A DNA stretch of 64,000 bases from Xanthomonas vasicola. Lineage in GTDB: Bacteria > Pseudomonadota > Gammaproteobacteria > Xanthomonadales > Xanthomonadaceae. Location of the stretch: assembly GCF_000772705.2 (NCBI RefSeq), contig NZ_JSBW02000039.1:1-64000 (forward strand). The letters are read 5' to 3'. The notes beneath the pieces are model-generated. The model was not told the DNA's origin and did not search any database. It was given only the letters and a program-made list of their open reading frames with translations. Shown here one piece after another: positions 55,753 to 64,000 of this stretch. A program made the translations under genes and the position numbers. Numbering within the stretch: the first letter of the stretch is position 1; every line of letters starts with the position of its first letter.

Positions 55753-56316
55753 TTATGGTTTGGGAGAGAGCCAGCCGCGCGGCAACATCCGCGCCAGGGT
55801 GGCATCACGCTGGAACAGGTGGTGGTAGAACGCAGCGCCGGCATGCGCCAGCACCACGGCAATCAGCAACCAGAAGCCCCACTCATGGATGAAGTGCGCG
55901 TTGGCGCGCAGCTGCTCGTCCGGCGGGCTGAGCTTGGGCACATTGAACAGGCCGAACCAGCGGAACGGCCGCAGGCCGCTGGTGGAGTCGTACAACCAGC
56001 CCGATAGCGGCATGGCGAAGATCATGGCGTACAGCAGCCAGTGGGTGAGCCCGGCGATGCGCTCCTGCCAGCGCGGCGTGCCGGCGACCGGCGGCGGTGC
56101 GCCCGCATACATGCGCCAGCCCAGCCGCACGATCACCAAGGCCAAAACCGTCAAGCCCACTGATTTGTGCGCGGTGTAGACCCAGAAGTATTTCGGCGTC
56201 TTGGGCAGCTCGCCCATGGTCAGGCCGACGATGCCCAGGGCCAGGATCAATAATGCAATTAACCAGTGCAGAGTCTGGCTGACACCACCCCAGCGTTCGA
56301 CATTCTTCAGGCTCAT
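55753..56316 (-). CDS. Cytochrome b561 family protein
   Basis: A 187-residue inner-membrane di-heme b-type cytochrome with four helices. Histidines in SQTLHWLIALLI, YTAHKSVGLTVL, GLTHWLLYAMIF and EWGFWLLIAVVLAHAG are the likely heme ligands. It probably passes electrons between the quinone pool and a periplasmic acceptor. Its ATG overlaps the stop of the upstream YceI gene (ATGA), and the second YceI gene follows nine bases downstream, so all three are one operon. The upstream extension of the frame is antisense noise. Confidence 0.92.
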   Translation of the reverse strand: MSLKNVERWGGVSQTLHWLIALLILALGIVGLTMGELPKTPKYFWVYTAHKSVGLTVLALVIVRLGWRMYAGAPPPVAGTPRWQERIAGLTHWLLYAMIFAMPLSGWLYDSTSGLRPFRWFGLFNVPKLSPPDEQLRANAHFIHEWGFWLLIAVVLAHAGAAFYHHLFQRDATLARMLPRGWLSPKP

Positions 56317-56975
56317 GTTCCCGATTCCTTGCTGGCGGCAGTGTCCGGCGTCGTGGGCGCGGCTTGCGGCTCGGGCGTCTCGTCGTCGGCCCGACCTTCG
56401 CGCACAGCTTCGGCTTCGATGCGCAGTTCGACGCTGTCGCCGATCATCGATTTCCACGCATCGATCCCGAACTCGGAACGGCTCAGCGTGGCGGTGGCGG
56501 AGAAACCGGCGGTACGGCGGAACGGCGGGAGTGGATGGCGCTTGAGCGCGTTGAGGGTGACGTCCAGGGTGACCGGGCGGGTGACCCCATGCAGGGTCAG
56601 ATTTCCGGTGACCTTGGCATGGTTTTCGCCGCTGGCCTCCACGTGCGTGGAGACGAAATGCGCGTCGGGAAAGCGCTCGGCGTCGAGTAGGTTGCGTGCC
56701 AGTGTGGCCTCGTTCCACTTGGCATCGCCCAGGTCTGCCCGGTGCAGCGGCACGGTGACATCCAGCCGGGCAGCGGCCCAGTCGTCCGGGTCGAAGACCA
56801 GTGTGCCGCTACTTCCGGAAACGGTGCCCAATGCTTTTGAAAAGCCAGCATGTTCCACCGCGAACAGCACCCGGGTGTGCACCGTATCCAGCGCGTAGCG
56901 CACCGGGGCGGCGGTAGCGACCAGGCTGGTCAAGGCCAGGGCGGGAAGAAGCAACAGGCGGGCGAGGGTCGTCAT
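56313..56975 (-). CDS. YceI family periplasmic protein (2)
   Basis: A 220-residue YceI protein with a signal peptide (LLLLPALALTSLVATA). Conserved parts are the opening YALDTVHTRVLFAVEHAGFSKALG, then the NLTLHGVTRPVTLDV segment and SRSEFGIDAWKSMIGDSVEL. The C-terminal 30 residues are a Glu/Ala/Pro/Thr-rich tail beyond the usual domain. It is a distant paralogue of the first YceI protein of the operon, so the two may bind different lipids. It diverges from the first hybrid histidine kinase gene. Confidence 0.9.
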   Translation of the reverse strand: MTTLARLLLLPALALTSLVATAAPVRYALDTVHTRVLFAVEHAGFSKALGTVSGSSGTLVFDPDDWAAARLDVTVPLHRADLGDAKWNEATLARNLLDAERFPDAHFVSTHVEASGENHAKVTGNLTLHGVTRPVTLDVTLNALKRHPLPPFRRTAGFSATATLSRSEFGIDAWKSMIGDSVELRIEAEAVREGRADDETPEPQAAPTTPDTAASKESGT

Positions 56976-57071
56976 AGGCGGATTCTAGACACATCCCGAC
57001 AAGGCGCGCTTGGCTTGCGCTCGCAACGTTCCGTTGCGAGGATGCTGGCTGGACGTGGAAGGGATTCCCAC

Positions 57072-60000
57072 ATGCGTGTGTTCATTGTTGTACTGGCCTT
57101 GTTGTCGGCGATTTGGCCGTGCGCGGCAAAGATTCCGGAAGTGCCGCGCTTTCGGATCGTGGGACCCAGCGAAGGATTGCCTTCGACGATGGTGATTGCC
57201 ATCAGCCAGGACCGCGCCGGTTACCTGTGGCTTGCAACGTTCGATGGTCTGGTGCGTTACGACGGCGCGGGATTCAGGACCTGGCGTCACGATCCGGCCG
57301 ACCCTGCATCGTTGCCCTGCAATGCGGTGCAGGCATTGCATATCGATGCGCAGGACCGGGTCTGGGTGGGCTGCGGCAAGACGTTGAGTGTCTTGGATGC
57401 CGGCCGCAGTCGCTTTCGTCATTATCACGCTATCGACTACCCACTGCTGAAGAACGGCGAGATCTTCAGCATCGCCACATTCGATGGCGCTATCTGGGCC
57501 GGCACCACCACTGGTGCGCTTGTACGCATCGATGCCAGCGGACGGATGTCGTCGGTGAATCTGGGCGAGCTAGAAGGCGCGCTGGATCAGGCCATGGTCA
57601 TGAATCTGACGGTGGATGATCGGCACCGCCTGTGGATCGGTACCAGCAATGGCCTGGCCTATTACGACGGCAAGCGACTGCGTCGCCAATACATACCGGA
57701 CGAACCGAACCGGCAGTCGGCCATCTTCGGTTTGCAGTGGGCCGGCGACCGTTTATGGCTGGGAAGTGAGTCGGGAGTGCATGTGCTGCGGGCAGACGGT
57801 CACTGGCAGCCGCTTGCCTGGTCAACCATGTTTGGTCCCGGCAACGAGTTCTGGGGCGCAGTGGCGGCGCCGGATGGCGAATTCTGGCTGGGCAGCGGAC
57901 GCGGTCTGTGGCGCACGCGTGGCGAGCGTCCGCCGGTGCCGGCCCTCAGCGGCGATGGGCCATTGTCGCGCCGCAACGTGGTCGGTTTGATGGAGGCGGC
58001 CGATGGCGGGCTGTGGGTGCCCATGCATGGCACCGGCCTGGGCTATCTGCCGGCAGACTGGAAACGCAGTGCCGTGCTCAAGCCCGCGGTGCCAGCGGGC
58101 GATGCAGTTTACTGCAACCTGGCGCCTGCCCAGCGCTCAGGGGGCTTGTGGCAGGTCGATGCGCAGGGGCAGCTATTGCGCCTGGATCCCAGCACCGGCG
58201 ACTCGTTTCAGACAGGCCTGCAGTCGCCCCATCTCAAAGGGATGGAGTTGGTATCAGCGCTGGAAGATCGTCTGCAACGCCTGTGGCTGGGAAATTTGAG
58301 TTTTGGCCTGTCGCGGATGGATCTGCGCACTGGTGAGTTCATTCATTGGCCGTCCGATGGGCCCGAGCCTGCCTCGGCGTTGTCGCCGCCGGAATGGATC
58401 TCCGAGCATGGCGACACCGTGTGGATGGCCTTTATCGATATGGTGCAGCAGCGCGATCTGCGCACTGGCAAGGTCTTGCAGCGGATTACCCAGCAAGACC
58501 TGCATGGCCTGCGTGCAATCGATACACAACAGCTGGAGCAAGGCCCCGACGGACGCGTATGGGTGGCCGGCGAGGGTGGCATGTTCGCGTGGGACGATGC
58601 GTCAGGCCGCTTCGTGCCGGTGGCAGGTATGGAAGGAGCGCAAATCCAGGCATTTGCCAGCCCGTCTGCGGAGACGGTCTGGGTATATCGGGCTTCCGGT
58701 GCAGAGCAATGGCAAAAGGTTGCAGACCGCTGGAAGCGGGTCCGTCAGGTAGGCGAGGCGGATGGGATGAGCGGGTTCGATGCCTCTGCCATGCAGATCG
58801 ACCCGCATGGCCGTGTCTGGATATCCAGTCTGCGCGGACTGTGGCGGATTGACCCCTCGGTGCATCCGGCGCGGGTCCGCAATATCGGCACGCGCGACGG
58901 GTTGACGAGTCAGGAATTCATCCAGCATTGCCTGTTGATGTCCGGCGATACGTTGATTGGTGCAACCAGCGACGGCTCTACCGTGCTGCTGGATACGGCG
59001 ATGCCGGATGTTGCACCGTTCGTCCCGGCGCTGCAGCTGGAACATGTCAGCGTGCTGCGTAATGGCGCACGTATCGACCTGCCAATGGATCGCCCGTTCC
59101 AGCTGGGCCCGGAGGACCGCCAGCTGCAGGTCGTCAGCCGCTTGTTGTCGTACAGCGACCCGCTTTCCAATCGATATCGCAGCTTCCTGAAAGGTTTTGA
59201 CGCGGACTGGCAAACCACCGGCAACTCGGGTATCCGCGAATTCGCCAGCCTGCCTGCTGGAAATTATGAGCTCGCGCTGCAGGGCATCGACCCGCTGGGC
59301 AATCGCTCGCAGGTCCGTTCGCTGCAATTTTCGGTCAGGCCGCCCTGGTGGCGCAGCGATATCGGTATTGCGCTGATCTGTTTGTCGGGATTGCTGTTGA
59401 GCGCCTTGCTGGCTGCGGCTTATCGCCGGCGTATTCGTATGCGCGCGCAATGGCAGCTGGCGCAACACAAACGCGAGTTGGCAGAGCAGGCGTCGCTGGC
59501 CAAGACGCGCTTTTTGGCCACGTTGGGCCACGAGGTACGCACGCCCATGACCGGCGTATTGGGCATGAGCGAGTTGCTGCTGCAGACCCCGTTGGATGGG
59601 CGTCAGCAAGGGTATGCGAGCGCGATCCAACTGGCCGGTAAGCACTTGCTGCGTCTAGTCAACGATGCGCTGGATTTGGCCCGGATCGAAGCCGGCAAAC
59701 TGCCCCTGGATTACCGCGATTTCGACCTGCGTCAATTAGTCGGGCAGGTGGTGGAACTGGTGCGCCCGAGTGCCGAGCAGAAGCAGCTGGCCTTCCACTG
59801 CGCGCTTGACGATGCATTGCCGCCGGCCTTGCATGGCGATGCCAGTCGCGTGCAGCAGATCCTGCTGAATCTGCTGTTCAACGCGATCAAGTTCACTGAG
59901 CGTGGAAGCGTGCACCTGCGTGTTGCGGCACTGCCCGAGCACACGCAGCAGGGCATTCGTGTGGAAGTGCGCGACACCGGGCCGGGCATGAGCGCCGAGC

Positions 60001-60647
60001 AGCGCGGGCGGCTGTTCCAGCGTTTCGAACAGGCCGAAGGCGCGCTCACGCTTGCGCGGCACGGCGGCAGTGGCCTCGGGCTGGCCATATGCCGCGAACT
60101 TGCGGCCGCGATGGGCGGCTCAGTGACGGTCATCAGTGAGTTGGGACAGGGCGCGTGTTTCGTGGTCGAGCTTCCGCTGCGCTGGGTGTCCACGTTACCC
60201 GCTGTCACGCCGTCTGCAGTGCGCACAGCCCCGCTGCACGAGCAGGCGCCGTTGCAGTTGCTGCTGGTGGAAGACGATGCGACCGTGGCGCAGGTGATCG
60301 TTGGCCTGCTGCAAACGCGGGGGCATGACGTCACCCATGTATTGCACGGTCTTGCGGCGCTGGCCGAGGTCAGTACGCGCAGTTTCGATGCAGGTTTATG
60401 CGATCTGGATCTGCCCGGTCTGGACGGCGTAGCACTGATAGCGCAGTTACGCGCGCGCGGTGTGCGCTTCCCGATTGTGGCGGTGACCGCGCGTGCCGAC
60501 GCCGATGCCGAACCGCAGGCGATGGCCGCCGGATGCAACGGTTTTCTGCGCAAGCCGGTCACGGGCGATTTGCTGGCGCAGGTGTTGGCGCGGGTACTTG
60601 CTGATGTCGATGATAAAAAGAGCGACAGTGAGGCCGGCGGCGTGTAG
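57072..60647 (+). CDS. Hybrid two-component sensor with propeller domains (1)
   Basis: A 1191-residue hybrid sensor kinase with a signal peptide (VFIVVLALLSAIWPCAA). A periplasmic sensor of two-component regulator propeller repeats, such as ISQDRAGYLWLATFDGLVRYDG and RLWIGTSNGLAYYDG, runs to about 700. Then come a Y_Y_Y domain, one membrane helix (about 765-790), HisKA with the phosphorylated His820 in LGHEVRTPMTG, HATPase_c (DTGPGM and GGSGLGLAI) and a receiver domain with Asp1111 (LCDLDLPGLDG). There is no DNA-binding domain, so output needs another protein. Such sensors in Xanthomonas often follow polysaccharide uptake loci; the ligand here is unknown. Confidence 0.9.
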   Translation: MRVFIVVLALLSAIWPCAAKIPEVPRFRIVGPSEGLPSTMVIAISQDRAGYLWLATFDGLVRYDGAGFRTWRHDPADPASLPCNAVQALHIDAQDRVWVGCGKTLSVLDAGRSRFRHYHAIDYPLLKNGEIFSIATFDGAIWAGTTTGALVRIDASGRMSSVNLGELEGALDQAMVMNLTVDDRHRLWIGTSNGLAYYDGKRLRRQYIPDEPNRQSAIFGLQWAGDRLWLGSESGVHVLRADGHWQPLAWSTMFGPGNEFWGAVAAPDGEFWLGSGRGLWRTRGERPPVPALSGDGPLSRRNVVGLMEAADGGLWVPMHGTGLGYLPADWKRSAVLKPAVPAGDAVYCNLAPAQRSGGLWQVDAQGQLLRLDPSTGDSFQTGLQSPHLKGMELVSALEDRLQRLWLGNLSFGLSRMDLRTGEFIHWPSDGPEPASALSPPEWISEHGDTVWMAFIDMVQQRDLRTGKVLQRITQQDLHGLRAIDTQQLEQGPDGRVWVAGEGGMFAWDDASGRFVPVAGMEGAQIQAFASPSAETVWVYRASGAEQWQKVADRWKRVRQVGEADGMSGFDASAMQIDPHGRVWISSLRGLWRIDPSVHPARVRNIGTRDGLTSQEFIQHCLLMSGDTLIGATSDGSTVLLDTAMPDVAPFVPALQLEHVSVLRNGARIDLPMDRPFQLGPEDRQLQVVSRLLSYSDPLSNRYRSFLKGFDADWQTTGNSGIREFASLPAGNYELALQGIDPLGNRSQVRSLQFSVRPPWWRSDIGIALICLSGLLLSALLAAAYRRRIRMRAQWQLAQHKRELAEQASLAKTRFLATLGHEVRTPMTGVLGMSELLLQTPLDGRQQGYASAIQLAGKHLLRLVNDALDLARIEAGKLPLDYRDFDLRQLVGQVVELVRPSAEQKQLAFHCALDDALPPALHGDASRVQQILLNLLFNAIKFTERGSVHLRVAALPEHTQQGIRVEVRDTGPGMSAEQRGRLFQRFEQAEGALTLARHGGSGLGLAICRELAAAMGGSVTVISELGQGACFVVELPLRWVSTLPAVTPSAVRTAPLHEQAPLQLLLVEDDATVAQVIVGLLQTRGHDVTHVLHGLAALAEVSTRSFDAGLCDLDLPGLDGVALIAQLRARGVRFPIVAVTARADADAEPQAMAAGCNGFLRKPVTGDLLAQVLARVLADVDDKKSDSEAGGV

Positions 60648-60943
60648 GCCGACGTGGAAGGCGATGCGAATGCGCACCAGGCCTAAGGGCGCTGGCACTG
60701 TTTGCTCGGCAGTGCAGAAAAAAACGGGAAGCCGCCAACCCGAACAATGTCACGTGGGCGCAGGCAGCTGCGGCATGGTCCGGCCATGATGTGGTCGCCC
60801 GCTGAGCTGGCGGCGATCAGCATTAGAACCAGCGCCGCGCTGCCAGCCACTCTCTGGAACCAATGACTGCTGTGTACCGGGTACAGTGCAGTCCAAACAG
60901 GGGCGCGCATGCGTGCACAGGCGGCGATGGGACAAGGATGACG

Positions 60944-63900
60944 ATGAAGAATGTGCTGTTGTCGGTGCTGGCCGTGCTACTGCTGTCGATCGGCCTGGAT
61001 GCGGTGGCGGTGAACCAGATCGAGACCCCGCACATGCGCCGGTTCGGTGCGGCCGAAGGCCTGCCCTCACGCATGGTGCTGGCATTGGCGCAGGACCGGC
61101 AGGGCTATATCTGGGCGGCGACCAGCGATGGCCTGGCGCGCTACGATGGCATCGGGCTGCAGGTATGGCAGCACGACCCGCATGTCGCCAGTTCGATCCC
61201 GGGCACCGAAGTAGAAACGCTGTTTGTCGATGATCGCGACCGGGTGTGGGTTGGCGTCAATGGTTCGCCACCGAGCATGCTGGATGCGGCGCGCATGTCA
61301 TTTACGACGTTTCCGGACGTCGGCACGGCGTGCGATGCGCAGGTCTGGGCGCTGGCGCAGGCACAAGGCGCGATCTGGATCGGAACCAGTAGCGCCGGAG
61401 TTTGCCGGCGCGAAGAAAATGGACGGGTGACGGCGTTCCGTGCCACCCCCGATGCGGCGGATGGACTGCCCAGCAACACCATCATGAGCATGGTGACCGA
61501 TGCACGCGGCCGGCTGTGGATCGGCACCGATCGCGGGTTGGTGATGCGCGACGGAGAGCGCTTCGTACGCATCGCGCCTGACAGATTGAGCACGACTGTC
61601 TTCAAGCTGAGCAAGGATACCGACGGTACGTTGTGGGTCGGGACCAGCAAGGGCTTGTACAGGGTGACACCGGCTGGTGTGCTCACGCCTGCGCCTTGGG
61701 CAGGGTCCGATATCGTACGTGCCGCCACCGTGGTGCACGATGTGCATGGCGGCTACTGGATTGGTGCCGCCGACGGGCTCTTTCGGGTGGCGCCCGGGGA
61801 AGCCGCAATGCGCGTTATGGAAGGTGATCGTGGCAGCGGCTTTCTTACCGCACGTAGTGGCGTGCTTGATGTGATGCAGGACCGCCAGGGTGGGCTATGG
61901 CTCGGGCTGATTTCGCAAGGCGTCGCGTATCTGTCACCGGATTGGCGGCGGTTCTCCACCATTTTTGCAAGCCAAGGCAAGCCTCTTGAGAGCTTGTACT
62001 TGGTCAACGCCGTCGCCGATGGCGGCAGCTTTCTGGTAACGACTGGCGAAGGTGTGTACCGGCTGGGTAATGACGGTGAGCTGGTCCCCGTACTACACAG
62101 CGATGCATTGGGGGGCGGTACCGTGCAGTCGGTGCTACCGGCCGGGGACGGTAGTCTGTGGATCGCGCTGCGCGATGGCGTTACACGCTATACCCCAGCG
62201 ACCGGTCAGAAACAAATGCTCGCGATGCAGATTGGCACTTCCGCCACGCATCGGGTGGAGCTGATGACGCCAGGCATCAATGGCGAGTTCTGGGTTTCGA
62301 TCGTGGAAGGTGGCGTACAGCGACGTGCTGCGGATGGGCGACTGCTGGCGACCTTCCACTTCGGCAGCGATCTCAGTGAAGTGGGCGGCATGGTGCAGCA
62401 ACTGACGGTGCGCCCAGATGGCGCCGTCTGGGTCGCAGCCGGTGACGGTTTGTGGCTCTGGCAGGGCGAACGCTTTCGCGCTGTGATCAAGGACGCCAGT
62501 CATGAAGTCTATGCGCAGGCCTTCGTTTCGCCACATGAGTTCTGGGTTGGGCGTCCCGGTGCATTGGAGCGCTACGGCTGGGACGGGCAGCAGGCACGCC
62601 TGCTGGAGCGGATTGGGCACGAGCACGGTCTGCCATCTACCGAGATACGTGGTCTGGCATTAGGCGGCGCCGACACCGTATGGGCCACCACCTCGCGCGG
62701 CCTGTTTGCGTACAAGCGCGGCCAGCCGCAGGTACGCCGCTTCGGTCAACGCGACGGCTTGCCAGATAGTGAGTTTTCGATGCGTCCACCGGCCATCGGT
62801 TCCAATGGCCAGGTGCTGGCGCTGACGACCAGCGGCATCGTGTTATTCGATCCATCGCGGCCGTTCGCACCGGCGCCGATGGCGCGTCTAGTGATCGAGT
62901 CGGTGCAGGTGCGGCGTAACGATGCCGAGCGTCCGCAGACCATTGCGCACAAGGATGCGGTGATTCTGCAGGCGCGCGATCGCGATCTGCGCATCAGTGC
63001 GCGGCTGTGGTCGTTCGTCGATCCCGCCTCCGCGCATTATCGTTATCGTGTAAATGGCTACGACGAGCGCTGGGTGGAGCAGGGCGCCAGCGGCGAGCGC
63101 GTGATCTCGCGGTTGCCACCGGGCCATTACCGCCTCGACGTGCAGGCACGTGCCGGCGATGGCGACTGGGTCGCCGCACCAGCGCTGCAAGTGGAAGTCC
63201 GGCCGCCGTGGTGGTTGAGTACGGCGGCGCAACTGGCGGCGGCAGCGCTATGCATGCTGCTGCTATCTCTGGGCATCTGGGCCAGAAAAAAACGCGTGCG
63301 GCGGCAACAGGAATGGGTGCTGGCGCGGCAACGGCAACAGCTTGCCGAGCAGGCGTCGATCGCCAAATCGCATTTCCTGGCAACGCTCGGCCACGAAGTG
63401 CGCACACCCATGACCGGCGTGCTGGGCATGAGCGAGCTGCTGCTGGCCACGCCATTGAATGCCAAGCAGCGTAGCCATGTCGATGCGATCCGCAATGCCG
63501 GCACGCATCTGCTGCGGTTGGTCAACGATGCACTGGATCTGGCGCGCATCGAAGCCGGCAAACTGGAACTGATGCAGCAGCCGTTCGATCCCGCGCAGCT
63601 CACTCAGGAACTAGCCGATTTCATGCATCCCATCGCCGACGCCCGCGGCTTGCGTTTCCAGTATCGCAATCGGTTGCCCACCCAGCTGGTCGTGTTGGGC
63701 GACGCCACGCGCGTGCGGCAGATCCTGATCAACCTGTTGGGTAATGCAATCAAGTTTGCCGAACGCGGTGAGGTGTCGCTGACCCTGAGCCAGCACGGCG
63801 AAACGCTGCGCTTCAACGTGCGCGATGCCGGGCCGGGCATCGGGCCGGAACAGCAGAAGCGCTTGTTTCAGCGTTTCGAGCAAGGCGAGGGCGCGCGCAC

Positions 63901-64000
63901 CAGCTCGCGTTACGGCGGCAGTGGGCTGGGCCTAGCGATCTGTCAGGAACTCACCGTGGCGATGAAAGGCCAAATCCGCGTGCGTAGCCGGCTCGGCATC
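60944..64000 (+). CDS. Hybrid two-component sensor with propeller domains (2), runs off the window
   Basis: At least 1019 residues remain open to the window end. The layout repeats that of the preceding kinase: signal segment (NVLLSVLAVLLLSI), propeller repeats (LAQDRQGYIWAATSDGLARYDG), Y_Y_Y domain (SFVDPASAHYRYRVNGYDE) and a membrane helix (AAALCMLLLSLGIWA). HisKA follows with His817 in LGHEVRTPMTG, then HATPase_c to GGSGLGLAIC. A receiver domain, if present, lies beyond 64000. The start at 60944 has AAGGA five bases upstream; ATG 60938 is an alternative. It is a tandem paralogue of the upstream kinase, 296 bases away, and diverged mostly in the sensor half. Confidence 0.88.
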   Translation, partial: MKNVLLSVLAVLLLSIGLDAVAVNQIETPHMRRFGAAEGLPSRMVLALAQDRQGYIWAATSDGLARYDGIGLQVWQHDPHVASSIPGTEVETLFVDDRDRVWVGVNGSPPSMLDAARMSFTTFPDVGTACDAQVWALAQAQGAIWIGTSSAGVCRREENGRVTAFRATPDAADGLPSNTIMSMVTDARGRLWIGTDRGLVMRDGERFVRIAPDRLSTTVFKLSKDTDGTLWVGTSKGLYRVTPAGVLTPAPWAGSDIVRAATVVHDVHGGYWIGAADGLFRVAPGEAAMRVMEGDRGSGFLTARSGVLDVMQDRQGGLWLGLISQGVAYLSPDWRRFSTIFASQGKPLESLYLVNAVADGGSFLVTTGEGVYRLGNDGELVPVLHSDALGGGTVQSVLPAGDGSLWIALRDGVTRYTPATGQKQMLAMQIGTSATHRVELMTPGINGEFWVSIVEGGVQRRAADGRLLATFHFGSDLSEVGGMVQQLTVRPDGAVWVAAGDGLWLWQGERFRAVIKDASHEVYAQAFVSPHEFWVGRPGALERYGWDGQQARLLERIGHEHGLPSTEIRGLALGGADTVWATTSRGLFAYKRGQPQVRRFGQRDGLPDSEFSMRPPAIGSNGQVLALTTSGIVLFDPSRPFAPAPMARLVIESVQVRRNDAERPQTIAHKDAVILQARDRDLRISARLWSFVDPASAHYRYRVNGYDERWVEQGASGERVISRLPPGHYRLDVQARAGDGDWVAAPALQVEVRPPWWLSTAAQLAAAALCMLLLSLGIWARKKRVRRQQEWVLARQRQQLAEQASIAKSHFLATLGHEVRTPMTGVLGMSELLLATPLNAKQRSHVDAIRNAGTHLLRLVNDALDLARIEAGKLELMQQPFDPAQLTQELADFMHPIADARGLRFQYRNRLPTQLVVLGDATRVRQILINLLGNAIKFAERGEVSLTLSQHGETLRFNVRDAGPGIGPEQQKRLFQRFEQGEGARTSSRYGGSGLGLAICQELTVAMKGQIRVRSRLGI

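Noticed and set aside
60690..60730. Hairpin GCACTG/CAGTGC followed by A residues as a terminator of the first kinase gene
   Set aside because: The run after the stem is A-rich rather than T-rich on the coding strand, so it does not fit a Rho-independent terminator.

Overview
The window looks like chromosomal DNA of a Xanthomonas species (plant-associated gammaproteobacterium, high GC). The grounds are gene content and synteny typical of that genus: a plant N-glycan degradation cluster of the 'nix' type, large TonB-dependent receptors, a histone H1-like protein, a metX-metB-hom operon and tandem propeller-type hybrid sensor kinases. I cannot assign the species. Several frameshifted genes and an insertion-sequence end suggest a genome with ongoing gene decay.

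Region 1 (1-16.3 kb) is a carbohydrate-utilisation locus. On the minus strand, in transcription order, it encodes a TonB-dependent receptor, a GH29 alpha-L-fucosidase, a GH18 enzyme, a GH20 beta-N-acetylhexosaminidase (lipoprotein), a GH2 beta-mannosidase and a GH3 beta-xylosidase-type enzyme with a PA14 insert. A ROK-unrelated glucokinase-type sugar kinase diverges from the receptor. Two near-perfect TGACARCGYTGTCA palindromes, which look like operators for the LacI-type GlcNAc regulator NagR, lie in the divergent intergenic region. Together these proteins would import and dismantle core-fucosylated, xylosylated plant N-glycans. Past the GH3 gene the cluster stops at a remnant of a peptidase-type ABC exporter truncated by an IS5-family element, where related genomes carry alpha-mannosidase genes.

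Region 2 (16.4-25.6 kb) holds housekeeping genes: rsmE-bioA, nudE-cysQ, mazG with a UPF0060 gene, a decayed SPFH/NfeD locus, gcvT, gcvH and the histone H1-like gene. Upstream of the H1-like gene is about 1 kb of non-coding DNA with A-tracts, a promoter and a string of hairpins ending in a terminator, which is a candidate small RNA or long leader. Region 3 (26.3-38.8 kb) has a serine beta-lactamase-like hydrolase, an ADP/ATP-translocase-like transporter, a DUF1304 protein, a fadE-hydrolase operon divergent from a TetR regulator with three operator-like sites, and a second TonB-dependent receptor with a secreted 290-residue protein.

Region 4 (38.9-47.4 kb) encodes Hsp33, MtgA, a GT2 glycosyltransferase, a frameshifted CBS-domain gene, an AsmA-like protein, a hemolysin III family protein, RF3 and an M23 peptidase. 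Region 5 (47.5-56.9 kb) begins with a SAM-I (S-box) riboswitch ahead of overlapping metX-metB-hom. It continues with an alpha/beta hydrolase whose signal peptide is coded by a hexanucleotide repeat, L-serine dehydratase, a DUF836 thioredoxin-like protein, a frameshifted cold-shock/excalibur gene and a YceI-cytochrome b561-YceI cluster. Region 6 (57-64 kb) has two paralogous hybrid histidine kinases, the second running off the window. No tRNA, rRNA, CRISPR array or prophage was recognised.
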